64,000 nt of DNA from JACKJP01 sp050249695 (GCA_050249695.1 JBFWQA010000006.1:66050-130049), one strand, 5' to 3'. Positions 44,324 through 54,809 are shown, counted from the first letter of the stretch. Program-made: numbers and translations. The notes: generated from the sequence alone by a model not told the origin.

Positions 44324-45091
44324 ATGGCCGATGAATTTGACAGCGGAAGCGCATATCGGCGCAACGAATGGCGGGCGCTGCCGGCTTTCCTGCTCGATTT
44401 TCTCCTGCCGCCTTCCTGTCCGGTCTGCCGCATCCCCTGCGGGGAAAACGGCACGCTGTGCGCCGACTGCTGGAGCGGGCTCGATTTCCTGACGCCGCCC
44501 TGGTGCGACGTGCTGGGCACGCCGCTGCCCTACGATCCGGGCGTACGTGTCGTCAGCCCCGCGGCAATGGCGGATCCGCCGCCCTGGCGGCGTGCGCGCG
44601 CGGCCGTTGCCTATGGCGACAGGGCGGCCAGACTGGTCGGAGCCCTCAAATATCGCGATCGTATGGAGGTTGCCCGATCGATGGCCGCGATGATGAGCCG
44701 GGCCGGCGCCGAACTTCTCGCCGAGTGCGACATGATCGTGCCGGTGCCTCTTCATTATCAGCGTCTCTGGGTGCGGCGCTTCAACCAGTCCGGCGAACTG
44801 GCGCGGCATCTTGCCCGCCTGTCGGGGAAACCATGCCGCAATGGAGTGCTGGTCCGCCGCCGGGCGACGCGCCAGCAGGTCGGGCTCAGCGCGACAGCCC
44901 GCAGCCGCAACGTTGCCGGCGCTTTCGCCGTCAGGCCGGAACGGCGCATCGAACTGGCGGGCCGGCGGGTTCTGCTGGTGGACGACGTACGCACGACCGG
45001 CGCAACGCTGAAGGCTGCCGCGCGGGCCCTGCGGCGGGCCGGGGCGGAAGTCGACGCCCTGACGTTCGCCATGGTTGTGGAAGACGCGTGA
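44324..45091 (+). CDS. ComF-family phosphoribosyltransferase-like protein
   Basis: A 255-residue protein with a zinc ribbon at the N-terminus (CPVCRIPCGENGTLCADCW, residues about 33-52) followed by a PRTase fold with the PRPP loop VLLVDDVRTTGATLKAA near residue 220 and the DMIVPVPLHYQRLWVRRFNQS block near 140. In competent bacteria the family contributes to DNA uptake, but it is present in many non-competent species, so its job here is open. Followed by grxC after 64-66 bases on the same strand. Confidence 0.92.
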   Translation: MADEFDSGSAYRRNEWRALPAFLLDFLLPPSCPVCRIPCGENGTLCADCWSGLDFLTPPWCDVLGTPLPYDPGVRVVSPAAMADPPPWRRARAAVAYGDRAARLVGALKYRDRMEVARSMAAMMSRAGAELLAECDMIVPVPLHYQRLWVRRFNQSGELARHLARLSGKPCRNGVLVRRRATRQQVGLSATARSRNVAGAFAVRPERRIELAGRRVLLVDDVRTTGATLKAAARALRRAGAEVDALTFAMVVEDA

Positions 45092-45157
45092 GCGTTCCTA
45101 TATGAGCATTCGACAGCAACGAGCTGTTGACATGACGGGCGCAGCGAAGAGGACATG

Positions 45158-45415
45158 ATGGCGAAAGTGACGATCTACACGCAGATGATGTGCGGCTATT
45201 GCAGCGCGGCGGTAGATCTTCTCGAGAAGAAAGGCGTCGCGTTCGAGGAGATCGACGTGACCTATGACAGCAAGGCACGTGCGCGGATGCGCGACCGCGC
45301 CGGCGGCAGAAACAGCACGCCGCAGATTTTCATCGACGAGAAGCATGTCGGGGGCTGCGACGACCTCTATGCACTGGACCGCGCCGGCAAGCTCGATCCG
45401 CTTCTGGCAGCCTGA
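45158..45415 (+). CDS. grxC: Glutaredoxin 3 (class I, CGYC active site)
   Basis: An 85-residue thiol-disulfide oxidoreductase. The active site is CGYC at residues 12-15 from the second ATG at 45158; the first ATG at 45155 gives an extra Met. The glutathione-binding TPQIFIDEKHVGGCDDL pattern is intact. The classic dithiol motif is CPYC; a Gly in place of Pro is common in rhizobial Grx3. Just upstream of the nitrilase-family gene by 12 bases, which supports a shared glutathione-related function. Confidence 0.94.
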   Translation: MAKVTIYTQMMCGYCSAAVDLLEKKGVAFEEIDVTYDSKARARMRDRAGGRNSTPQIFIDEKHVGGCDDLYALDRAGKLDPLLAA

Positions 45416-45427
45416 GAGGAAAAGGCC

Positions 45428-46291
45428 ATGGCGATTGCCGGCAAGACATTTACAGCCGCCTGCGTGCAGATGCGGTCCGGCGTCGATCCGCGGGCGAACT
45501 TCGCGGCGGCGGAGAAACTGATCCGGGAAGCCGCGGCGGCGGGCGCCACCTACATCCAGACGCCGGAAATGACCAATGTCCTGCAGCGCGGCCGCAAGGG
45601 GCTGCTCGATGTCGTCCGCGCAGAAGACGACGACGAGAGCCTGAAGGGTTTTCGCGCGCTCGCGAGCGAGCTCAAAATCGATCTCCATATCGGGTCGATG
45701 GCGGTGCTGGTCGGCGAGGGCGCCGTCGCAAACCGGGCGTTCCTGATCGGCCCGGACGGAACGACCCGCGCGCGATACGACAAGATTCACATGTTCGACG
45801 TCGATCTCGCCGGTGGCGAGAGCTATCGGGAATCGGCGCTCTATCGGCCAGGCGACAGGGCGGTTGTCGCCGATCTGCCTGAGGCGCGACTCGGCATTTC
45901 GATCTGCTACGACCTGCGCTTCCCCTATCTCTACCGCGCCCTGTCGCAGTCCGGGGCGGAGATCCTCGCCGTGCCGGCGGCGTTCACCCGCAAGACCGGC
46001 GAGACGCACTGGCACGTCCTGCTGCGCGCCCGGGCGATCGAGAACGGCGCATTCGTCATCGCCGCGGCGCAGGGCGGCACGCATGAGGACGGTCGCGAGA
46101 CCTTCGGCCACTCGCTGATCGTCGCGCCATGGGGCGAGGTGCTTGCCGAGGGCGGCACCGAGCCTGGCATCGTGACGGCCATGATCGATCCTGCGCTCGT
46201 TGCCCAAGCGCGCGGTTCGGTGCCTTCGCTGCGGCATGACCGGACGTTCCGGCTTCACGATTCGGGGCGACTTGCCGGTGCCGCGGAATGA
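45428..46291 (+). CDS. Carbon-nitrogen hydrolase, likely deaminated-glutathione amidase (Nit1-like)
   Basis: A 287-residue member of the nitrilase superfamily. The catalytic triad is Glu47 in YIQTPEMTN, Lys119 in RYDKIHMFDVD and Cys160 in ISICYDLRFPY. YRALSQSGAEILAVPAAFT and HWHVLLRARAIENGAFVIAAAQGG follow, the Nit1/NitA pattern. Nit1 repairs deaminated glutathione, and the adjoining glutaredoxin gene supports that assignment. Earlier annotations would say generic carbon-nitrogen hydrolase. Its stop overlaps the next start by four bases. Confidence 0.9.
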   Translation: MAIAGKTFTAACVQMRSGVDPRANFAAAEKLIREAAAAGATYIQTPEMTNVLQRGRKGLLDVVRAEDDDESLKGFRALASELKIDLHIGSMAVLVGEGAVANRAFLIGPDGTTRARYDKIHMFDVDLAGGESYRESALYRPGDRAVVADLPEARLGISICYDLRFPYLYRALSQSGAEILAVPAAFTRKTGETHWHVLLRARAIENGAFVIAAAQGGTHEDGRETFGHSLIVAPWGEVLAEGGTEPGIVTAMIDPALVAQARGSVPSLRHDRTFRLHDSGRLAGAAE

Positions 46292-46731
46292 TCCGCTACA
46301 AGCTCAGATGCGGAAACGGCCATGAGTTCGACGGCTGGTTCGCGGGCGCCGATGCATTCGACAAGCAGAAGGCGGGCGGACTCGTCGAATGCCCGGAATG
46401 CGGGGCGGTGCAGGTCGAGAAGGCGCTCATGGCGCCGTCGGTTTCCACGGCGCGGTCAAAGGAAAAGCGGCAGCCGGTCGCAACCATGGCGCAGCCGGCC
46501 GACCCGCGCCGGCGGGAATTGCTTGAAGCCATGCGCAAGCTGAAGACCATGGTGACCGAGAGCGCCGACTATGTCGGCGACCGTTTTGCCGAAGAAGCGC
46601 GCAAAATTCATTATGGCGAGCAGGACGCGCGGGGAATTTACGGCGAAGCGACCGGCGACGAGGTCAAGTCGCTGCTCGACGAGGGCGTCGAGATCATGCC
46701 GCTGCCGGACCTGCCCGAAGAAAAGAACTGA
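46288..46731 (+). CDS. DUF1178 family protein
   Basis: A 147-residue cytosolic protein with two zinc-finger-like pairs, MIRYKLRCGNGHEFDGWFAG at the N-terminus and GLVECPECGAVQVEKALMAP near residues 31-50, typical of DUF1178. The C-terminal half is helical (RRRELLEAMRKLKTMV) and ends in VEIMPLPDLPEEKN. The function is unknown. It overlaps the nitrilase-type gene by ATGA and probably shares its transcript with grxC. Confidence 0.88.
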   Translation: MIRYKLRCGNGHEFDGWFAGADAFDKQKAGGLVECPECGAVQVEKALMAPSVSTARSKEKRQPVATMAQPADPRRRELLEAMRKLKTMVTESADYVGDRFAEEARKIHYGEQDARGIYGEATGDEVKSLLDEGVEIMPLPDLPEEKN

Positions 46732-46732
46732 T

Positions 46733-46758
46733 CCGGAGTTCAGGCTCCGGTGGCACTT
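46733..46758. terminator. Weak hairpin between convergent DUF1178 and hypothetical genes
   Basis: CCGGAG at 46733-46738 pairs with CTCCGG at 46745-46750 around a six-base loop, followed a few bases later by CTTTT on the plus strand. The U tract is not directly adjacent, so terminator strength is doubtful, but its position between two converging stops is right. Confidence 0.35.
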
Positions 46759-46759
46759 T

Positions 46760-47293
46760 TCAGTGGGTCTTTTCCCGGCGCCGGGCATTGTCCGCCGCGA
46801 TGATCCCCGTCAGTCCCGTCCACTCGGTCGCCGTGCGCGATGCCAGCGCCGCCAGAGGCTCGCGCGTGTCGGAAGCACCCTCGGGGATGAAAGTCTCGTT
46901 GCGCGCCAGGGTCTCGCCGCTGTCGAGATGGATGAGAGAAATGACGATGCGCCTGCCGCCATAGGCGGGCACGGTCTCAAGGTGCAGGCGGTAGTCCTCC
47001 ACCCAGATTCGCGATTTTCGGTCCTGCGCCTCCGGCCGGACGGTGACTGTCACGCCGTCGGTCTGGCGGAAAGCCTGGGCGGTCTCGTCGAGCGCTTCCT
47101 GCAGCAGCGGTGCCTCGCCGGTCTGCCCGATCAGGACACGGGGCCCGGCCGGCCTGCCGGCCTGTATCGCCGAGGAGTGCTGAAACTCATAGACGCGCAA
47201 TCCGATGAAGGCGGAGATCGCAACGAGCACGACCGCGAAGATCCCGGCGATCCTACGGCCATTTTTTCGCGAAGCCGGTTGTTCAGGCGCCAT
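46760..47293 (-). CDS. Hypothetical membrane-anchored periplasmic protein
   Basis: I do not recognise this 177-residue protein. It has a basic N-terminus, one hydrophobic segment (residues 15-35, IAGIFAVVLVAISAFIGLRV) and an extracytoplasmic domain of mixed alpha/beta character with a conserved-looking stretch LLQEALDETAQAFRQTDGVTV and ETLARNETFIPEGAS. It starts within the last 11 bases of ubiG. Such overlap suggests co-expression with ubiG. Function unknown; it may be specific to the lineage. Confidence 0.65.
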   Translation of the reverse strand: MAPEQPASRKNGRRIAGIFAVVLVAISAFIGLRVYEFQHSSAIQAGRPAGPRVLIGQTGEAPLLQEALDETAQAFRQTDGVTVTVRPEAQDRKSRIWVEDYRLHLETVPAYGGRRIVISLIHLDSGETLARNETFIPEGASDTREPLAALASRTATEWTGLTGIIAADNARRREKTH

Positions 47294-48056
47294 GTGCGGT
47301 CTCGTCTTTCACGGCTGCGACCATGTAGTTGACGTCCATGTCGCCGCTCGTCCGCCATGCGTCGGCGAGGGGGTTGTAGTCGACGCCGGTTTCCTCGACG
47401 ATCCGCATGTTGCCCGCCGAGAGCAGCGCCGACAGTTCCTCCGGCCGGACGAATTTGTTCCAGCTGTGGGTGCCGCGCGGCAGCCAGCGCAAGACATACT
47501 CGCCGCCGACGATGGCGAGCGCGAAGGCCTTGGCCGTGCGGTTGATCGTGGCGACGAACATCAACCCGCCGGGGCGGACCATTCCGGTGCAGGCGCGCAT
47601 GAAGAGGCCGGTATCGGCGACATGCTCGATCACCTCCATATTGAGCACGACGTCGAACGTCTCGCCGGCTTCGGCAAGGCCTTCGGCGGTTGCTTCGCGA
47701 TAGTCTATGACCAGTCCCGAACGACCGGAGTGAATCTTCGCCACCTCGATATTGGTCGGCGACGCATCAGCGCCGACGACATCGGCGCCGAGCCGCGCCA
47801 TGGGCTCGCACAACAGGCCGCCGCCGCAGCCGATATCGAGCAACCGCAGGCCTTTCAGCGTCTCGCCGTCGCCGGGATCGCGGCCGAAATGCCGCGCCAC
47901 GGTGTCGCGGATGAAGGCAAGGCGCACCGGATTGAACTTGTGGAGGACGCCCATCTTTCCCCTGGGGTCCCACCAGGTATCGGCAAGGGCGGAAAACCGC
48001 TGGATTTCGGCTTCGTCCACGGTGGAGGCGGGCGCGGGCTGTGCAGGGTCCCTCAT
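47283..48056 (-). CDS. ubiG: Ubiquinone biosynthesis O-methyltransferase UbiG
   Basis: A 257-residue class I methyltransferase for both O-methylation steps of ubiquinone synthesis. The start fits UbiG: EIQRFSALADTWWDPRGKMG then KFNPVRLAFIRD, and motif I is LLDIGCGGGLLCEPMARLG near residue 73. VLNMEVIEHVADTGLF is the post-II motif; AFALAIVGGEYVLRWLPRGTH and WNKFVRPEEL are also family features. ATG 48054-48056 follows a GGGAG site by eight bases. Divergent from lysC by 184 bases. Confidence 0.96.
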   Translation of the reverse strand: MRDPAQPAPASTVDEAEIQRFSALADTWWDPRGKMGVLHKFNPVRLAFIRDTVARHFGRDPGDGETLKGLRLLDIGCGGGLLCEPMARLGADVVGADASPTNIEVAKIHSGRSGLVIDYREATAEGLAEAGETFDVVLNMEVIEHVADTGLFMRACTGMVRPGGLMFVATINRTAKAFALAIVGGEYVLRWLPRGTHSWNKFVRPEELSALLSAGNMRIVEETGVDYNPLADAWRTSGDMDVNYMVAAVKDETAHGA

Positions 48057-48240
48057 CGTGATTTCTCCCTTCGCCTCCTCTGGAGCGTCGCGCGCCAAAA
48101 CGCGCGGTTGATCGGCACATAAGGTGCCTGTATCAGGATGCGCGCCGGTGGCGAGCATATGCGGGCCTCCGGTCATTGCCGGTACTAAAAGGGCATTTAT
48201 CCATCGAGCGGCCTGGCCGCAATAGGGGAGCGGGACGCTG

Positions 48241-49491
48241 ATGGCGCGTCTTGTGATGAAATTCGGCGGGACTTCGGTCGCCGACCTGTCGCGGATCCGC
48301 AACGTCGCGCGCCACGTCAAGCGCGAGGTCGAGGCGGGCAACGAGGTCGCCGTCGTGGTCTCCGCGATGGCGGGCGCGACCAACCAGCTCGTGGCATGGA
48401 CGCGCGAGGCGTCCCCCATGCATGACGCGCGCGAATACGACACGATCGTAGCCTCGGGCGAGCAGGTGACGGCGGGGCTGCTGGCCATCGTCCTGCAGTC
48501 GATGGGCATTTCCGCGCGCTCGTGGCTGGGATGGCAGATCCCGATCCGCACGGACGGCGCGCATGGCGCGGCGCGGATCGAACGTATCGATTCCGGCATT
48601 CTGGACGAGCGTTTCGCGCAAGGTCAGGTGGCCGTTGTCGCGGGATTTCAGGGCATCGGTCCGGACAACCGGATCACGACGCTCGGCCGTGGCGGCTCGG
48701 ACACCAGCGCGGTGGCGCTGGCGGCGGCGGTGAGGGCGGAGCGCTGCGACATCTATACCGATGTCGACGGGGTCTACACGACAGATCCGCGCGTCGTTCC
48801 GCAGGCGCGGCGGCTTGATCGCATCGCGTTCGAGGAAATGCTGGAAATGGCTTCGCTGGGCGCCAAGGTGATGCAGGTGCGCTCGGTGGAGATGGCCATG
48901 GTACATGGGGTGCGCACATTCGTGCGATCCAGTTTCGATGACCCGGATGCGCCGCAGAACGGCGCGGGCGGTCTGCCGCCGGGAACGCTCATCTGCGGCG
49001 AGGAGGAAATCGTGGAACAGCAGGTCGTCACCGGTATCGCGTTCACCAAGGACGAAGCGAAGATCACGCTGCGCCATGTGGCCGACAAGCCAGGCGTCGC
49101 CGCGGCGATCTTCGGTCCGCTCGCGGAAGCCAACATCAATGTCGACATGATCATCCAGAACATTTCCGAAGACGGAAAATTCACCGACATGACCTTCACC
49201 GTCACGGCCGCCGACTATGACCGGGCGATGCAGGTGGTGAAGGGAATCGAGGGCATGGAGATCGGCGCCGTCCAGGGCTCGACCGATGTCGTCAAGGTTT
49301 CGGTCGTCGGCATCGGGATGCGCTCGCATGCGGGCGTCGCGGCGGATGCATTCCGGGCGCTGGCGCAGAAGGGAATCAATATCCAGGCCATCACGACCTC
49401 GGAGATCAAGGTCTCGATCCTGATCGATTCGGCCTATACGGAACTTGCCGTGCGCACGCTCCATTCGCTATACGGGCTCGACAAGGCCTGA
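48241..49491 (+). CDS. lysC: Aspartate kinase (lysine/threonine/methionine pathway)
   Basis: A 416-residue kinase that phosphorylates aspartate, the first step to Lys, Met and Thr. The N-terminus KFGGTSVADLSRIRNVA holds the substrate/ATP site, with TLGRGGSDTSAVALAAAV and YTDVDGVYTTDPRVV in the kinase domain. Two ACT repeats in the last 150 residues (from about ITLRHVADKPGVAAAIF and VSVVGIGMRSHAGVAADAF) should bind feedback effectors. Length and layout match the alphaproteobacterial monofunctional type. Start ATG follows a GGGGAG site. Confidence 0.97.
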   Translation: MARLVMKFGGTSVADLSRIRNVARHVKREVEAGNEVAVVVSAMAGATNQLVAWTREASPMHDAREYDTIVASGEQVTAGLLAIVLQSMGISARSWLGWQIPIRTDGAHGAARIERIDSGILDERFAQGQVAVVAGFQGIGPDNRITTLGRGGSDTSAVALAAAVRAERCDIYTDVDGVYTTDPRVVPQARRLDRIAFEEMLEMASLGAKVMQVRSVEMAMVHGVRTFVRSSFDDPDAPQNGAGGLPPGTLICGEEEIVEQQVVTGIAFTKDEAKITLRHVADKPGVAAAIFGPLAEANINVDMIIQNISEDGKFTDMTFTVTAADYDRAMQVVKGIEGMEIGAVQGSTDVVKVSVVGIGMRSHAGVAADAFRALAQKGINIQAITTSEIKVSILIDSAYTELAVRTLHSLYGLDKA

Positions 49492-49609
49492 AAGGCGCCC
49501 TTGAACGGCGGGTGGCAGCGGCCGAGGGTCGCCATCTTGCCGCCAAGGCATCATATGGTTCAACTTTAAGCAGCCCCGACGAGGGCCGTCGACAGGAAAA
49601 GGGCGTTCG

Positions 49610-51874
49610 ATGCGGGGTTCGGCAAGCGGCCCGCGCGTAATGCTCCGCCGGCTTCGCGAGGTCATGGCGGAGCCGATCAGCGCGCAGGATCGCCTCGACA
49701 GGATCGTCATGCTGATCGCGGCCAACATGGTGGCCGAGGTCTGCTCGGTCTATGTCCTGCGCGGCGACAACACGCTCGAACTTTTCGCCACCGAAGGCCT
49801 CAAGCGCGAAGCCGTGCATGTGACGACGATGCTCGTCGGCGAAGGCCTCGTCGGCACGATCGCAGCGGAAGCGCGGCCGCTCAATCTTTCGGAAGCGCAG
49901 AGCCATCCCGCTTTCGCCTACAAGCCGGAAACGGGTGAGGAACTCTTCCAATCCTTCCTTGGCGTGCCGATCCTGCGCGGCGGCCAGGCGATCGGCGTTC
50001 TGGTGGTGCAGAACCAGACCCACCGCGTCTACACCGAAGAAGAGATCGAGGCGCTGCAGACGACCTCGATGGTGCTTGCGGAGATGATCGCAGGCGGCGG
50101 ATTGCAGTCGCTCGTGCGCCAGGGGTCCAACCTTGCGCTGCAACGGCCGGCACAGCTGACCGGCCGCTCGCTGGCGGAAGGAATCGGCCTTGGCCACGCG
50201 GTGCTGCACGAGCCTCGCGTCGTTATCCAGGATCTGATCGCGTCCGATCCGGCGGCCGAACTGACGCGGCTCGACGAGGCGCTCGACTCGCTGCGCAACT
50301 GGATCGACAATATGCTCTCCAGCCGCGAATTTGGCGTAACCGGCGAGCATCGCGACATTCTCGAAGCCTACCGCATGTTCGCCTATGACCGCGGCTGGGT
50401 GCGGCGCATCCGCGAGGCGGTCAACACCGGTCTGACCGCCGAGGCGGCGGTCGAGCGGGTGCAGAACGATACGCGCGCGCGCATGCTGCGCCAGACCGAC
50501 CCCTATATCCGGGAGCGGCTGCACGACCTGGACGATCTGGCGAACCGCCTGCTACGCGAACTGGTCGGCTGGAAGCAGCATTCCGCCGACGGCGAAATGC
50601 CCAAGGACGCCATCCTCATCGCGCGCAACATGGGGCCGGCGGAGCTCCTCGACTACGACCGCACGTCGCTGCGCGGACTCGTGCTTGAGGAAGGCTCGGC
50701 CACGAGCCATGTGACGATCGTCGCCAAGGCCCTCGGCATCGCGACCGTCGGCATGGTGGAAGGTGTGCTCGATCTCGTCAGCGACGGCGATGCCATCATT
50801 GTCGACGGCGAGGCCGGCGACGTCCATATCCGGCCGACGAGCGAGGTGGAAACCGCCTATGCCGACAAGGTGCGCTTCCGTGCCCGCAGGCAGGCGGAGT
50901 TTGCCAAGGACCGCGACCTGCCGACCCGCACGCGCGACGGAACGGACATCGCTCTTCTGCTGAACGCCGGCCTGCTGGTCGACTTGCCGCATGTCGCCGA
51001 AGCGGGCGCCGGCGGCATCGGTCTGTTCCGAACCGAACTGCAGTTCATGATCGCCTCGACCTTTCCGCGGATCGGCGAGCAGCGCGACCTGTACAAATCC
51101 GTGCTGGACGCGGCGGGCAGCCTGCCCGTCACATTCCGCTCGCTCGATATCGGCGGCGACAAGATTCTGCCCTATCTGCGGCACGCCAAGGAGGAGAACC
51201 CGGCGATGGGCTGGCGGGCGATCCGCATGGCGCTCGACCGGCCGGGCCTGCTGCGCACCCAGATGCGGGCTCTTCTGCATGCGGCGGCGGGACGGGAGTT
51301 GAGACTGATGTTCCCGATGATTTCGGATGTCAGCGAGTTCGAGGCGGCGCGCGAGCTGTTCGAACGTGAAATCGCCCATCTCAACCGTCACGGGCACAAG
51401 ACTCCGGCGACCGTGAAGCTCGGGGCCATGGTCGAGGTTCCCTCGATCCTCTGGCAGCTGGAGGAACTGCTCGAACGGGTCGATTTCCTCTCGGTCGGCA
51501 GCAACGATCTGTTTCAGTTCCTGTTCGCGGTCGATCGCGGCAACTCGCGGCTGGCGGCGCGGTTCGACACGCTGCATCCGGCGGTGCTCAGGGCGCTGCG
51601 CCGCGTCGTCGCGCGCGCCGATGCGGCCGGCATTCCGGTCACCCTGTGCGGCGAGCTGGCCTCCTCGCCGCTGTCCGCGATGGCGCTTCTCGGCATTGGT
51701 TTCAAGTCGATCTCGATGTCGCCGGCGGCGGTCGGTCCGGTCAGGGCGATGGTGCGTTCGCTCGATCTGATGAAATTGAAGAAATGGCTCGGGCCCCGCC
51801 TCGTCGAGACGGGAGGCAACCTGCGCCTCGATCTGGAACGCTTCGCTGCCGAGAACGGCGTGGTCACGGGCTGA
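49610..51874 (+). CDS. ptsP: Phosphoenolpyruvate-protein phosphotransferase PtsP (EI-Ntr)
   Basis: A 754-residue nitrogen-PTS enzyme I that autophosphorylates from PEP and passes the phosphate to NPr. A GAF domain (about 20-165) distinguishes it from sugar EI. The HPr-binding helical region follows, then the phosphohistidine at His367 in GSATSHVTIVAKALG, and the PEP-binding TIM barrel with GGIGLFRTELQFM, FRSLDIGGDK and VTLCGELASS (catalytic Cys). In rhizobia it links carbon/nitrogen status to PTS-Ntr signalling. The start follows an AGGAAAAGGG site. The prfA gene starts two bases after its stop. Confidence 0.97.
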   Translation: MRGSASGPRVMLRRLREVMAEPISAQDRLDRIVMLIAANMVAEVCSVYVLRGDNTLELFATEGLKREAVHVTTMLVGEGLVGTIAAEARPLNLSEAQSHPAFAYKPETGEELFQSFLGVPILRGGQAIGVLVVQNQTHRVYTEEEIEALQTTSMVLAEMIAGGGLQSLVRQGSNLALQRPAQLTGRSLAEGIGLGHAVLHEPRVVIQDLIASDPAAELTRLDEALDSLRNWIDNMLSSREFGVTGEHRDILEAYRMFAYDRGWVRRIREAVNTGLTAEAAVERVQNDTRARMLRQTDPYIRERLHDLDDLANRLLRELVGWKQHSADGEMPKDAILIARNMGPAELLDYDRTSLRGLVLEEGSATSHVTIVAKALGIATVGMVEGVLDLVSDGDAIIVDGEAGDVHIRPTSEVETAYADKVRFRARRQAEFAKDRDLPTRTRDGTDIALLLNAGLLVDLPHVAEAGAGGIGLFRTELQFMIASTFPRIGEQRDLYKSVLDAAGSLPVTFRSLDIGGDKILPYLRHAKEENPAMGWRAIRMALDRPGLLRTQMRALLHAAAGRELRLMFPMISDVSEFEAARELFEREIAHLNRHGHKTPATVKLGAMVEVPSILWQLEELLERVDFLSVGSNDLFQFLFAVDRGNSRLAARFDTLHPAVLRALRRVVARADAAGIPVTLCGELASSPLSAMALLGIGFKSISMSPAAVGPVRAMVRSLDLMKLKKWLGPRLVETGGNLRLDLERFAAENGVVTG

Positions 51875-51875
51875 C

Positions 51876-52951
<1,076 letters not shown>

Positions 52952-52955
<4 letters not shown>

Positions 52956-53815
52956 GCGAGGGCGAATCGATCGCCACGGTCTGGCGCCGCGCAGCGGCGG
53001 CGATCCGGCGCGGCACGGGGAGCGTTACCGCCGATCTCGACGCTCGCGTGCTTGCGGCAAATTGTCTCGGTCTGGACGCAACGGGCCTGTTCGCGCGCGA
53101 GCGCGATGTTTTCCCGCCGGAACGTCGGGCAGCGTATGAGTCGCTGGTGGCCCGGCGTGCCGCAGGCGAACCGGTCGCGCGCATTCTGGGCTACAGGGAG
53201 TTCTATGGCCTCGACTTCCGGCTGTCGCCGCACACTCTGGTGCCGCGCCCGGAAACGGAGGGGCTCGTCGACGCGGCGCTCCAGTTGCTTCAGGGCACCG
53301 AACGTCCCATTGTCGCCGACCTCGGCACCGGGACCGGATGCATCGCGGTCGCGCTGCTGAAGGCGCGCGAGGATGCCCGCTGCGTGGCGGTCGATATCAG
53401 CGCCGGGGCGGTGGTCACGGCGCGCGAAAATGCCCGCCGATTGGGCGTTGAAGGGCGGTTCTGGGGGGTCGTCGGCGACTGGGGGGCAGCGCTGTCGCCC
53501 GGGTTCGACCTGATCGTTTCCAACCCGCCTTATATTGCCGAAAGCGAGCGGGATAGCCTCGCTGCGGAGGTGCGCGACCACGATCCGGCCGCCGCGCTGT
53601 TTGCCGGTCCAGACGGGCTCGACGCCTATGAACGGCTCCTACCTCAGGTTGCAGATCTTCTGACGCCGGGGGGGTGGGCGGTCCTTGAGATCGGGTCAAC
53701 CCAGGCGAGCACCCTTTCAGACATGATGGCCGGTGCCGGTTTCATGATGGTGGGCGCGCGCAGGGACATTGCCGGTTGCGATAGGGTTGTGATCGGCCGG
53801 AAAGCGACCATGTAA
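52952..53815 (+). CDS. prmC: Protein N5-glutamine methyltransferase PrmC
   Basis: A 287-residue SAM-dependent enzyme that methylates the Gln of the GGQ loop in RF1 and RF2. The N-terminal helical domain precedes the fold; PFV-type YREFYGLDFRLSPHTLVPRPETE and motif I VADLGTGTGCIAVAL are present, and the substrate motif NPPY is at residues 191-194 (IVSNPPYIAESERDSL). The GTG start overlaps the prfA stop as GTGA, so the enzyme and its substrate are coupled. A run of A after the stop begins a 350-base gap. Confidence 0.97.
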
Positions 53816-54167
53816 AAAAAGCTTGGAAAGGGCAGGCGAAGCGGCTAGTTTCCCCGCGACGGACAGGACGGGTGCCGGACAGGCGCATGGGACGCCAGAG
53901 ACACCGTCAGGAACCGATCAGCCAACATCCGCTGAATTCCCGTGCAAAGCCGATCGGCCATGTGGGGATAAGGGCTGCAGAAGCGAAAGCTGGTTGTATT
54001 TCACATGCGCTGAGGCGTCTTTCCGGGCCGGGGGCATCATTCGGTGCGCATATGACGGACTGATACCGTTTCCGGAGGCCGGCCATCCGGGTCGGCGCGA
54101 TGCGCCGCGACACATTGCGCTGGCGGGACAATTCTAGGTTTTGGACAGGAACAAGAGTTAGCGACAG
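53816..54167. other. Intergenic region before the DUF4167 gene
   Basis: This 352-base gap shows no recognisable gene, tRNA or terminator. Short open frames in it have neither a ribosome-binding site nor a known motif. It should hold the promoter and leader of the DUF4167 gene. No riboswitch-like fold is obvious by eye. Confidence 0.45.
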
Positions 54168-54767
54168 ATGAGACAGGGACAGCAGGGCAAGAGAATGCGC
54201 GGGCGCGGCGGGCGCAAGGGTGGTGGATCCAACCAGGCCAATCGCAGCTATGAGAGCAATGGCCCTGATGTGAAGGTGCGCGGCACCGCCGCCCATATCG
54301 CTGAAAAATATGTTCAGCTGGCGCGCGATGCGGCGACATCGGGCGACCCCGTCGCCTCGGAGAATTATCTTCAGCACGCCGAGCACTATTTCCGGATCGT
54401 CGCGGCCTCCCAGCCGCCGGAGCAACGGATGCCCTTCCCGCAGAACGCCGATGGCGACAATGAGGATGATGGCGACGAGATCGGCGGCGTGCACGGCAAC
54501 GGCCATGCCAACGGGCACGCACCCGGTCGGAGCGATCAGCCCTCCGAACTCGCCGCATCGACAAGCGAAACCTCGAACGAAGACGAGGGCGAGCCAATGT
54601 CCGGCGACAGCGGCGCCGAGACCCCGCAGCCGCGTCGCGGCCGCGGCCGTCCGCGTCGCCAGAACGTCCCCAAGAACAGCGCCTCCGCGAGCGACGAAGA
54701 CGGTGCCGCGGAAGCGTCGGTCATGCGCGGCGAGAACGCCTCCAGCGAGGCTTCGCTGGAAGTCTGA
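54168..54767 (+). CDS. DUF4167 domain-containing protein
   Basis: A 199-residue basic/acidic protein of a family found mainly in alphaproteobacteria. The N-terminal RMRGRGGRKGGGSNQANRSY is an RGG-rich stretch that suggests nucleic-acid binding. The conserved core is VKVRGTAAHIAEKYVQLARD then ENYLQHAEHYFRIVA (residues about 36-85). The rest is low complexity, with Asn-Gly-His repeats and an Arg/Lys patch (RRGRGRPRRQNVPKN) near residue 150. Function is unknown to me; an RNA-related role is the likeliest guess. It is followed by a good terminator. Confidence 0.88.
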   Translation: MRQGQQGKRMRGRGGRKGGGSNQANRSYESNGPDVKVRGTAAHIAEKYVQLARDAATSGDPVASENYLQHAEHYFRIVAASQPPEQRMPFPQNADGDNEDDGDEIGGVHGNGHANGHAPGRSDQPSELAASTSETSNEDEGEPMSGDSGAETPQPRRGRGRPRRQNVPKNSASASDEDGAAEASVMRGENASSEASLEV

Positions 54768-54809
54768 CGCCCTCAGGCGTGTCATCACGGCACTGAACGA
54801 CAAAAGGCC

